Assembly: GCF_043290135.1 (NCBI RefSeq)
Contig: NC_134707.1
Coordinates: 143,345,319-143,409,318 of the forward strand
Origin: Rhipicephalus microplus
Taxonomy: Eukaryota; Arthropoda; Arachnida; Ixodida; Ixodidae
Direction: 5' to 3'
Length of the DNA stretch: 64,000 nucleotides
Below the pieces are notes generated by a model. That model saw only the letters and a program-made list of their open reading frames with translations, was not told the origin of the DNA and did not search any database. This document shows positions 29,611-42,375 of the stretch, one piece after another (within the stretch, counting starts at the first letter, position 1; each line of letters opens with the position of its first letter). Position numbers and translations under genes: made by a program.

Positions 29611-32600
29611 TCCACAATTTGAAACTCCACAACTAGATACTCCACAACTACAAATTCCACAACTAGAAACTCCACAACTAGAAACTCCGCAACTAGAAGC
29701 TCCGCAACTAGAATTTCCACAGCTAGAAACTCCACAACTTGAGACTTCGCAACTAGAAACTCGGCAACTAGAAATCCGACAACCAGAAACTCCACAAGTT
29801 GTAACCCAACAAATAGATGCTCCACAACTACAGACTCCACATTTAGAAACTCCCCAACTAGAAACTCCACAACTTGAAACAACGCAAATAGAAACTCCGA
29901 AACTAGAAACTCCACAACTAGAAAACTCCGCAACGTGAAACTATGCAACTAGAAACTCCGCAATTAGAAACTCCACAGTTAGAAACTTCACTACTTGAAA
30001 CACCACAACTAGATACTCCACAACTACGAATTCCACAACTACGAATTCCGCCACTAGAAACTCCACAACTGGGTACCCCGCAACTAGAAACTCCACAACT
30101 TGAAACTGCAACTCGAAACTCTGCAACTAGCAAATCCACAACTATAAACCCAAGTTGAAACTCCCCAACTGGAAACTCCGCAACTAGAAACTCCGCAACT
30201 AGAAACTCCCCAACAAGAAACTCCACAACTAGAAACTCCACAACTAGATATTCCATAAGTAGAAACTCCACAGCTAGAATTTCCACAACTAGAAACCCCA
30301 CAACTAGAAACTCAACAACTAGAAACTCCACACCTATAAATTCCACAACTAAAACTCCACAACTAGAAACTTCACAACTAGAAACTCCACAACTAGAAAC
30401 TCCGCAACTAGAAACTCCCAAACTAGAAACTCCACAACTAGAAACTCTGCAGCTAGAAACTCCGCTACTAGAAACTCTGCAAATAGAAACTCCGCAGGTA
30501 GAAACCCCTCAACTATAAACTTCACGACTTGAAACTCAACAAATAGAGACTGCACATCTAGAGACTCCGCAACTAGAAACTCCGCAGCTAGAAACTCCGT
30601 AACTAGAAACTCCACAACTTGAAACTCTACATACGAAATTCTGCAACTAGAAAATCCACAACTATAAACTCAAGTCGAAACTCTCCAACTGAAAACTCCG
30701 CAACTAGAAACTCCGCAACTAGAAAATCCACAACTAGAAACTTCACAACTAGAAACTCCCCAACAAGAAACTCCACAACTAGAAACTCCACAACTAGAGA
30801 CTGCACAACTAGAGACTTTGCATTTAGAAACTCCTCAGATAGAAACTACACAACTAGAAACTCCTCGACTAGGGATTCCATAGGTAGAAACTCCACAGCT
30901 AGAATTTCCAAAACTAGAAACCCCACAACTAGAAACTCCACAAATAGGAACTCTGCAAATAGAAAATCTACAACTAGAAACTCGAAAACTAAAAACTCCA
31001 TCTAGAAACTCTACAACTAGAAACTTCACAACTAGAAACTCCACAAATACGAACTCAAAAATTGAGACTCCACATTTACAAACTACACAGATTGAAGTTC
31101 CACATCTAGAAACTCCACAACTGAAAACTCCGCAACTAGAAAATCCACAACTAGAAATTCTGCAACTGGAAACTCCGCAACTAGAAACTCCACAGTTAGA
31201 AAATCCGCTACTAGAAACTCCACAACTAGCAACTCCACAACTACAGATTCCGCAACTAGAAAACTCCGCAACTAGAAACTCCCAACTAGACACTCCGCAA
31301 CTAGGAACTCTACAACTTCAAAATCCACAACTAGAAACTCCACAATTTGAAACTCCACAACTAGATACTCCACAACTACGAATTCCACAACTAGAAACTC
31401 CACAACTAGAAACTCCGCAACTAGAAGCTCCGCAACTAGAATTTCCACAGCTAGAAACTCCACAACTTGAGACTTCGCAACTAGAAACTCGGCAACTAGA
31501 AATCCGACAACCAGAAACTCCACAACTAGAAACTCCACAAGTTGCAACCCAAGAAATAGATGCTCCACAACTACAGACAACACAACTAGAAACTCCCCAA
31601 CTAGAAACTCCACAACTTGAAACAACGCAAATAGAAACTCCACAACTAGAAACTCCGCAACTAGAAACACAATCACTACAAACTCCACAAATAGAAACTC
31701 CACACCTAAAAATTCCACAACTTGAAACTCCACAGCTAGAAACTCCACAACTAGAAATTCCATAACTGGAAACTCCACAGCTAGAAAGTCCACAACTAGA
31801 AACTCTGCAACTGGAAACTCCGCAACGTGAAACTCTGCAACTAGAAACTCCGCAATTAGAAACTCCACAGTTAGAAACTTCACTACTTGAAACACCACAA
31901 CTAGATACTCCACAACTACGAATTCCACAACTACGAATTCCGCAACTAGAAACTCCACAACTGGAAACTCCGCCACTAGAAACTCCACAACTTGAAACTC
32001 TGCAACTCGAAACTCTGCAACTAGCAAATCCACAACTATAAACCCAAGTTGAAACTCCCCAACTGGAAACTCCGCAACTAGAAACTCCGCAACTAGAAAC
32101 TCCCCAACAAGAAACTCCACAACTAGAAACTCCACAACTAGAAACTCCACAACTAGATATTCCATAAGTAGAAACTCCACAGCTAGAATTTCCACAACTA
32201 GAAACCCCACAACTAGAAACTCAACAACTAGAAAATCCACACCTATAAATTCCACAACTAAAACTCCACAACTAGAAACTCCACAACTCGAAACTCCACA
32301 ACTAGAAACTCCGCAACTAGAAACTCCCAAACTAGAAACTCCACAACTAGAAACTCTGCAGCTAGAAACTCCGCAACTAGAAACTCTGCAAATAGAAACT
32401 CCGCAGATAGAAACCCCTCAACTATAAACTTCACGACTAGAAACTCAACAAATAGAGACTGCACATCTAGAGACTCCGCAACTAGAAACTCCGCAGCTAG
32501 AAACTCCGCAACTAGAAACTCCACAACTTGAAACTCTACATACGAAATTCTGCAACTAGAAAACCCACAACTATAAACTCAAGTAGAAACTCTCCAACTG

Positions 32601-33845
32601 AAAACTCCGCAACTAGAAACTCCGCAACTAGAAAATCCACAACTAGAAACTTCACAACTAGAAACTCCCCAACAAGAAACTCCACAACTAGAAACTCCAC
32701 AACTAGAAACTGCACAACTAGAGACTTTGCATTTAGAAACTCCTCAGATAGAAACTACACAACTAGAAACTCCTCGACTAGGGATTCCATAAGTAGAAAC
32801 TCTACAGCTAGAATTTCCAAAACTAGAAACCCCACAACTAGAAACTCCACAAATAGGAACTCTGCAAATAGAAAATCTACAACTAGAAACTCGAAAATTA
32901 AAAACTTCATCTAGAAACTCTACAACTAGAAACTTCACAACTAGAAACTCCACAAATACGAACTCCAAAATTTAGACTCCACAACTAGAAACTACACAGA
33001 TTGAAGTTCCACATCTAGAAACTCCACAACTGAAAACTCCGCAACTAGAAAATCCACAACTAGAAACTTCACAACTAGAAACTCCCCAACAAGAAACTCC
33101 ACAACTAGAAACTTCACAACTAGAGACTGCACAACTGGAGACTTTGCATTTAGAAACTCCTCAGATAGAAACTACACAACTAGAAACTCCTCGACTAGAG
33201 ATTCCATAAGTAGAAACTCCACAGCTAGAATTTCCAAAACTAGAATTCCCACAACTAGAAACTCCACAAATAGGAACTCTGCAAATAGAAAATCTACAAC
33301 TAGAAACTCGAAAACTAAAAACTCCAACTAGAAACTCCACAACTAGAAACTTCGCAACCAGAAACTTCACAAATGGACACTCTGCATTTAGAAACTCCAC
33401 AACTAGAGACTCCACAACTAGAAACTCCACAACCAGAAACTCCACAACTAGAAACTCCGCAACTAAATACTCCAACACTAGAAAATCCACAACTAGAAAC
33501 TCCACAACTAGAAACTCCGCAACTAGAAACACAACCACTACAAACTCCACAAATAGAAACTCCACACCTAAAAATTCCACAACTTGAAACTCCACAGCTA
33601 GAAACTCCACAACTAGAAATTCCATAACTGGAAACTCCACAGCTAGAAAGTCCACAACTAGAAACTCTGCAACTAGAAACTCCACAACTAGAAACTCCAC
33701 ACCTAGAAAATCCGCTACTAGAAACTCCACAACTAGCAACTCCACAACTACAGACTCCGCAACTAGAAAACTCCGCAACTAGAAACTCCCAACTAGACAC
33801 TCCGCAACTAGGAACTCTACAACTTCAAAATCCACAACTAGAAAC
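29611..33845 (+). repeat. 4.2-kb homogenised HOR, copy 1 (4,235 bp)
   Basis: Anchored on TCCACAATTT, which recurs at 29611, 33846, 38081, 42376 and 46671. The unit contains a GGTACC site (30072), two TACGAAATTCTGC monomers (near 30632 and 32541) and two related halves. Copies 1 and 2 are nearly identical; one difference is AGAAATTCTGC near 31155 against AGAAACTCTGC near 35390, and another is CACCTAGAAAAT near 33700 against CAGTTAGAAAAT near 37935. Open frames of 352, 205, 167, 161 and 152 codons recur in the copies because they are copied repeat, not because of coding constraint. Confidence 0.92.
30619..32527 (+). repeat. HOR sub-block, 1,909 bp (short half)
   Basis: The TACGAAATTCTGC landmark occurs twice per 4.2-kb unit, at alternating distances of 1,909 and 2,326 bp (2,386 in the copies with the 60-bp stretch). 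The two halves share most modules in the same order, so the 4.2-kb unit is a dimer of related, unequal halves. This short half repeats at 34854, 39089 and 43384. Confidence 0.85.
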
Positions 33846-34853
33846 TCCACAATTTGAAACTCCACAACTAGATACTCCACAACTACAAATTCCACAACTA
33901 GAAACTCCACAACTAGAAACTCCGCAACTAGAAGCTCCGCAACTAGAATTTCCACAGCTAGAAACTCCACAACTTGAGACTTCGCAACTAGAAACTCGGC
34001 AACTAGAAATCCGACAACCAGAAACTCCACAAGTTGTAACCCAACAAATAGATGCTCCACAACTACAGACTCCACATTTAGAAACTCCCCAACTAGAAAC
34101 TCCACAACTTGAAACAACGCAAATAGAAACTCCGAAACTAGAAACTCCACAACTAGAAAACTCCGCAACGTGAAACTATGCAACTAGAAACTCCGCAATT
34201 AGAAACTCCACAGTTAGAAACTTCACTACTTGAAACACCACAACTAGATACTCCACAACTACGAATTCCACAACTACGAATTCCGCCACTAGAAACTCCA
34301 CAACTGGGTACCCCGCAACTAGAAACTCCACAACTTGAAACTGCAACTCGAAACTCTGCAACTAGCAAATCCACAACTATAAACCCAAGTTGAAACTCCC
34401 CAACTGGAAACTCCGCAACTAGAAACTCCGCAACTAGAAACTCCCCAACAAGAAACTCCACAACTAGAAACTCCACAACTAGATATTCCATAAGTAGAAA
34501 CTCCACAGCTAGAATTTCCACAACTAGAAACCCCACAACTAGAAACTCAACAACTAGAAACTCCACACCTATAAATTCCACAACTAAAACTCCACAACTA
34601 GAAACTTCACAACTAGAAACTCCACAACTAGAAACTCCGCAACTAGAAACTCCCAAACTAGAAACTCCACAACTAGAAACTCTGCAGCTAGAAACTCCGC
34701 TACTAGAAACTCTGCAAATAGAAACTCCGCAGGTAGAAACCCCTCAACTATAAACTTCACGACTTGAAACTCAACAAATAGAGACTGCACATCTAGAGAC
34801 TCCGCAACTAGAAACTCCGCAGCTAGAAACTCCGTAACTAGAAACTCCACAAC
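32528..34853 (+). repeat. HOR sub-block, 2,326 bp (long half)
   Basis: This is the longer partner of the 1,909-bp half. It holds the CCACAAATACGAACTCC and CACAAATGGACACTC modules and the GGTACC monomer (34307). It repeats at 36763 (2,326 bp), 40998 (2,386 bp) and 45293 (2,418 bp to the last landmark at 47711). Confidence 0.85.
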
Positions 34854-37800
34854 TTGAAACTCTACATACGAAATTCTGCAACTAGAAAATCCACAACTAT
34901 AAACTCAAGTCGAAACTCTCCAACTGAAAACTCCGCAACTAGAAACTCCGCAACTAGAAAATCCACAACTAGAAACTTCACAACTAGAAACTCCCCAACA
35001 AGAAACTCCACAACTAGAAACTCCACAACTAGAGACTGCACAACTAGAGACTTTGCATTTAGAAACTCCTCAGATAGAAACTACACAACTAGAAACTCCT
35101 CGACTAGGGATTCCATAGGTAGAAACTCCACAGCTAGAATTTCCAAAACTAGAAACCCCACAACTAGAAACTCCACAAATAGGAACTCTGCAAATAGAAA
35201 ATCTACAACTAGAAACTCGAAAACTAAAAACTCCATCTAGAAACTCTACAACTAGAAACTTCACAACTAGAAACTCCACAAATACGAACTCAAAAATTGA
35301 GACTCCACATTTACAAACTACACAGATTGAAGTTCCACATCTAGAAACTCCACAACTGAAAACTCCGCAACTAGAAAATCCACAACTAGAAACTCTGCAA
35401 CTGGAAACTCCGCAACTAGAAACTCCACAGTTAGAAAATCCGCTACTAGAAACTCCACAACTAGCAACTCCACAACTACAGATTCCGCAACTAGAAAACT
35501 CCGCAACTAGAAACTCCCAACTAGACACTCCGCAACTAGGAACTCTACAACTTCAAAATCCACAACTAGAAACTCCACAATTTGAAACTCCACAACTAGA
35601 TACTCCACAACTACGAATTCCACAACTAGAAACTCCACAACTAGAAACTCCGCAACTAGAAGCTCCGCAACTAGAATTTCCACAGCTAGAAACTCCACAA
35701 CTTGAGACTTCGCAACTAGAAACTCGGCAACTAGAAATCCGACAACCAGAAACTCCACAACTAGAAACTCCACAAGTTGCAACCCAAGAAATAGATGCTC
35801 CACAACTACAGACAACACAACTAGAAACTCCCCAACTAGAAACTCCACAACTTGAAACAACGCAAATAGAAACTCCACAACTAGAAACTCCGCAACTAGA
35901 AACACAATCACTACAAACTCCACAAATAGAAACTCCACACCTAAAAATTCCACAACTTGAAACTCCACAGCTAGAAACTCCACAACTAGAAATTCCATAA
36001 CTGGAAACTCCACAGCTAGAAAGTCCACAACTAGAAACTCTGCAACTGGAAACTCCGCAACGTGAAACTCTGCAACTAGAAACTCCGCAATTAGAAACTC
36101 CACAGTTAGAAACTTCACTACTTGAAACACCACAACTAGATACTCCACAACTACGAATTCCACAACTACGAATTCCGCAACTAGAAACTCCACAACTGGA
36201 AACTCCGCCACTAGAAACTCCACAACTTGAAACTCTGCAACTCGAAACTCTGCAACTAGCAAATCCACAACTATAAACCCAAGTTGAAACTCCCCAACTG
36301 GAAACTCCGCAACTAGAAACTCCGCAACTAGAAACTCCCCAACAAGAAACTCCACAACTAGAAACTCCACAACTAGAAACTCCACAACTAGATATTCCAT
36401 AAGTAGAAACTCCACAGCTAGAATTTCCACAACTAGAAACCCCACAACTAGAAACTCAACAACTAGAAAATCCACACCTATAAATTCCACAACTAAAACT
36501 CCACAACTAGAAACTCCACAACTCGAAACTCCACAACTAGAAACTCCGCAACTAGAAACTCCCAAACTAGAAACTCCACAACTAGAAACTCTGCAGCTAG
36601 AAACTCCGCAACTAGAAACTCTGCAAATAGAAACTCCGCAGATAGAAACCCCTCAACTATAAACTTCACGACTAGAAACTCAACAAATAGAGACTGCACA
36701 TCTAGAGACTCCGCAACTAGAAACTCCGCAGCTAGAAACTCCGCAACTAGAAACTCCACAACTTGAAACTCTACATACGAAATTCTGCAACTAGAAAACC
36801 CACAACTATAAACTCAAGTAGAAACTCTCCAACTGAAAACTCCGCAACTAGAAACTCCGCAACTAGAAAATCCACAACTAGAAACTTCACAACTAGAAAC
36901 TCCCCAACAAGAAACTCCACAACTAGAAACTCCACAACTAGAAACTGCACAACTAGAGACTTTGCATTTAGAAACTCCTCAGATAGAAACTACACAACTA
37001 GAAACTCCTCGACTAGGGATTCCATAAGTAGAAACTCTACAGCTAGAATTTCCAAAACTAGAAACCCCACAACTAGAAACTCCACAAATAGGAACTCTGC
37101 AAATAGAAAATCTACAACTAGAAACTCGAAAATTAAAAACTTCATCTAGAAACTCTACAACTAGAAACTTCACAACTAGAAACTCCACAAATACGAACTC
37201 CAAAATTTAGACTCCACAACTAGAAACTACACAGATTGAAGTTCCACATCTAGAAACTCCACAACTGAAAACTCCGCAACTAGAAAATCCACAACTAGAA
37301 ACTTCACAACTAGAAACTCCCCAACAAGAAACTCCACAACTAGAAACTTCACAACTAGAGACTGCACAACTGGAGACTTTGCATTTAGAAACTCCTCAGA
37401 TAGAAACTACACAACTAGAAACTCCTCGACTAGAGATTCCATAAGTAGAAACTCCACAGCTAGAATTTCCAAAACTAGAATTCCCACAACTAGAAACTCC
37501 ACAAATAGGAACTCTGCAAATAGAAAATCTACAACTAGAAACTCGAAAACTAAAAACTCCAACTAGAAACTCCACAACTAGAAACTTCGCAACCAGAAAC
37601 TTCACAAATGGACACTCTGCATTTAGAAACTCCACAACTAGAGACTCCACAACTAGAAACTCCACAACCAGAAACTCCACAACTAGAAACTCCGCAACTA
37701 AATACTCCAACACTAGAAAATCCACAACTAGAAACTCCACAACTAGAAACTCCGCAACTAGAAACACAACCACTACAAACTCCACAAATAGAAACTCCAC

Positions 37801-38080
37801 ACCTAAAAATTCCACAACTTGAAACTCCACAGCTAGAAACTCCACAACTAGAAATTCCATAACTGGAAACTCCACAGCTAGAAAGTCCACAACTAGAAAC
37901 TCTGCAACTGGAAACTCCGCAACTAGAAACTCCACAGTTAGAAAATCCGCTACTAGAAACTCCACAACTAGCAACTCCACAACTACAGACTCCGCAACTA
38001 GAAAACTCCGCAACTAGAAACTCCCAACTAGACACTCCGCAACTAGGAACTCTACAACTTCAAAATCCACAACTAGAAAC
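33846..38080 (+). repeat. 4.2-kb homogenised HOR, copy 2 (4,235 bp)
   Basis: The length equals that of copy 1, and the landmarks lie at exactly 4,235-bp offsets (GGTACC at 34307, TACGAAATTCTGC near 34867 and 36776). Copies 1 and 2 both lack a 60-bp, four-monomer stretch that copies 3 and 4 and the older blocks carry. Confidence 0.93.
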
Positions 38081-41000
38081 TCCACAATTTGAAATTCCAC
38101 AACTAGATACTCCTCAACTACGAATTCCACAACTAGAAACTCCACAACTAGAAACTCCGCAACTAGAAGCTCCGCAACTAGAATTTCCACAGCTAGAAAC
38201 TCCACAACTTGAGACTTCGCAACTAGAAACTCGGCAACTAGAAATCCGACAACCAGAAACTCCACAAGTTGTAACCCAACAAATAGATGCTCCACAACTA
38301 CAGACTCCACATTTAGAAACTCCCCAACTAGAAACTCCACAACTTGAAACAACGCAAATAGAAACTCCGAAACTAGAAACTCCACAACTAGAAAACTCCG
38401 CAACGTGAAACTATGCAACTAGAAACTCCGCAATTAGAAACTCCACAGTTAGAAACTTCACTACTTGAAACACCACAACTAGATACTCCACAACTACGAA
38501 TTCCACAACTACGAATTCCGCCACTAGAAACTCCACAACTGGGTACCCCGCAACTAGAAACTCCACAACTTGAAACTGCAACTCGAAACTCTGCAACTAG
38601 CAAATCCACAACTATAAACCCAAGTTGAAACTCCCCAACTGGAAACTCCGCAACTAGAAACTCCGCAACTAGAAACTCCCCAACAAGAAACTCCACAACT
38701 AGAAACTCCACAACTAGATATTCCATAAGTAGAAACTCCACAGCTAGAATTTCCACAACTAAAAACCCCACAACTAGAAACTCAACAACTAGAAACTCCA
38801 CACCTATAAATTCCACAACTAAAACTCCACAACTAGAAACTTCACAACTAGAAACTCCACAACTAGAAACTCCGCAACTAGAAACTCCCAAACTAGAAAC
38901 TCCACAACTAGAAACTCTGCAGCTAGAAACTCCGCTACTAGAAACTCTGCAAATAGAAACTCCGCAGCTAGAAACCCCTCAACTATAAACTTCACGACTT
39001 GAAACTCAACAAATAGAGACTGCACATCTAGAGACTCCGCAACTAGAAACTCCGCAGCTAGAAACTCCGTAACTAGAAACTCCACAACTTGAAACTCTAC
39101 ATACGAAATTCTGCAACTAGAAAATCCACAACTATAAACTCAAGTCGAAACTCTCCAACTGAAAACTCCGCAACTAGAAACTCCGCAACTAGAAAATCCA
39201 CAACTAGAAACTTCACAACTAGAAACTCCCCAACAAGAAACTCCACAACTAGAAACTCCACAACTAGAGACTGCACAACTAGAGACTTTGCATTTAGAAA
39301 CTCCTCAGATAGAAACTACACAACTAGAAACTCCTCGACTAGGGATTCCATAGGTAGAAACTCCACAGCTAGAATTTCCAAAACTAGAAACCCCACAACT
39401 AGAAACTCCACAAATAGGAACTCTGCAAATAGAAAATCTACAACTAGAAACTCGAAAACTAAAAACTCCATCTAGAAACTCTACAACTAGAAACTTCACA
39501 ACTAGAAACTCCACAAATACGAACTCAAAAATTGAGACTCCACATTTACAAACTACACAGATTGAAGTTCCACATCTAGAAACTCCACAACTGAAAACTC
39601 CGCAACTAGAAAATCCACAACTAGAAACTCTGCAACTGGAAACTCCGCAACTAGAAACTCCACAGTTAGAAAATCCGCTACTAGAAACTCCACAACTAGC
39701 AACTCCACAACTACAGATTCCGCAACTAGAAAACTCCGCAACTAGAAACTCCCAACTAGACACTCCGCAACTAGGAACTCTACAACTTCAAAATCCACAA
39801 CTAGAAACTCCACAATTTGAAACTCCACAACTAGATACTCCACAACTACGAATTCCACAACTAGAAACTCCACAACTAGAAACTCCGCAACTAGAAGCTC
39901 CGCAACTAGAATTTCCACAGCTAGAAACTCCACAACTTGAGACTTCGCAACTAGAAACTCGGCAACTAGAAATCCGACAACCAGAAACTCCACAACTAGA
40001 AACTCCACAAGTTGCAACCCAAGAAATAGATGCTCCACAACTACAGACAACACAACTAGAAACTCCCCAACTAGAAACTCCACAACTTGAAACAACGCAA
40101 ATAGAAACTCCACAACTAGAAACTCCGCAACTAGAAACACAATCACTACAAACTCCACAAATAGAAACTCCACACCTAAAAATTCCACAACTTGAAACTC
40201 CACAGCTAGAAACTCCACAACTAGAAATTCCATAACTGGAAACTCCACAGCTAGAAAGTCCACAACTAGAAACTCTGCAACTGGAAACTCCGCAACGTGA
40301 AACTCTGCAACTAGAAACTCCGCAATTAGAAACTCCACAGTTAGAAACTTCACTACTTGAAACACCACAACTAGATACTCCACAACTACGAATTCCACAA
40401 CTACGAATTCCGCAACTAGAAACTCCACAACTGGAAACTCCGCCACTAGAAACTCCACAACTTGAAACTCTGCAACTCGAAACTCTGCAACTAGCAAATC
40501 CACAACTATAAACCCAAGTTGAAACTCCCCAACTGGAAACTCCGCAACTAGAAACTCCGCAACTAGAAACTCCCCAACAAGAAACTCCACAACTAGAAAC
40601 TCCACAACTAGAAACTCCACAACTAGATATTCCATAAGTAGAAACTCCACAGCTAGAATTTCCACAACTAGAAACCCCACAACTAGAAACTCAACAACTA
40701 GAAAATCCACACCTATAAATTCCACAACTAAAACTCCACAACTAGAAACTCCACAACTCGAAACTCCACAACTAGAAACTCCGCAACTAGAAACTCCCAA
40801 ACTAGAAACTCCACAACTAGAAACTCTGCAGCTAGAAACTCCGCAACTAGAAACTCTGCAAATAGAAACTCCGCAGATAGAAACCCCTCAACTATAAACT
40901 TCACGACTAGAAACTCAACAAATAGAGACTGCACATCTAGAGACTCCGCAACTAGAAACTCCGCAGCTAGAAACTCCGCAACTAGAAACTCCACAACTTG

Positions 41001-42375
41001 AAACTCTACATACGAAATTCTGCAACTAGAAAATCCACAACTATAAACTCAAGTAGAAACTCTCCAACTGAAAACTCCGCAACTAGAAACTCCGCAACTA
41101 GAAAATCCACAACTAGAAACTTCACAACTAGAAACTCCCCAACAAGAAACTCCACAACTAGAAACTCCACAACTAGAAACTGCACAACTAGAGACTTTGC
41201 ATTTAGAAACTCCTCAGATAGAAACTACACAACTAGAAACTCCTCGACTAGGGATTCCATAAGTAGAAACTCTACAGCTAGAATTTCCAAAACTAGAAAC
41301 CCCACAACTAGAAACTCCACAAATAGGAACTCTGCAAATAGAAAATCTACAACTAGAAACTCGAAAATTAAAAACTTCATCTAGAAACTCTACAACTAGA
41401 AACTTCACAACTAGAAACTCCACAAATACGAACTCCAAAATTTAGACTCCACAACTAGAAACTACACAGATTGAAGTTCCACATCTAGAAACTCCACAAC
41501 TGAAAACTCCGCAACTAGAAAATCCACAACTAGAAACTTCACAACTAGAAACTCCCCAACAAGAAACTCCACAACTAGAAACTTCACAACTAGAGACTGC
41601 ACAACTGGAGACTTTGCATTTAGAAACTCCTCAGATAGAAACTACACAACTAGAAACTCCTCGACTAGAGATTCCATAAGTAGAAACTCCACAGCTAGAA
41701 TTTCCAAAACTAGAATTCCCACAACTAGAAACTCCACAAATAGGAACTCTGCAAATAGAAAATCTACAACTAGAAACTCGAAAACTAAAAACTCCAACTA
41801 GAAACTCCACAACTAGAAACTTCGCAACCAGAAACTTCACAAATGGACACTCTGCATTTAGAAACTCCACAACTAGAGACTCCACAACTAGGAACTCCAC
41901 AAATTGAGACTCCACAACTAGAAACTACACAGATTGAAACACCACAACTTGAAACTCCACAACCAGAAACTCCACAACTAGAAACTCCGCAACTAAATAC
42001 TCCAACACTAGAAAATCCACAACTAGAAACTCCACAACTAGAAACTCCGCAACTAGAAACACAACCACTACAAACTCCACAAATAGAAACTCCACACCTA
42101 AAAATTCCACAACTTGAAACTCCACAGCTAGAAACTCCACAACTAGAAATTCCATAACTGGAAACTCCACAGCTAGAAAGTCCACAACTAGAAACTCTGC
42201 AACTGGAAACTCCGCAACTAGAAACTCCACAGTTAGAAAATCCGCTACTAGAAACTCCACAACTAGCAACTCCACAACTACAGACTCCGCAACTAGAAAA
42301 CTCCGCAACTAGAAACTCCCAACTAGACACTCCGCAACTAGGAACTCTACAACTTCAAAATCCACAACTAGAAAC
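38081..42375 (+). repeat. 4.2-kb homogenised HOR, copy 3 (4,295 bp)
   Basis: The order of landmarks is the same (GGTACC at 38542). The unit is 60 bp longer because four monomers, including ACTAGGAACTCCACAAATTG and CACAGATTGAAACACC, are present at about 41890-41950. The same four monomers occur in the old HOR near 6290, 16490 and 50530, so their presence is probably ancestral. Confidence 0.93.
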
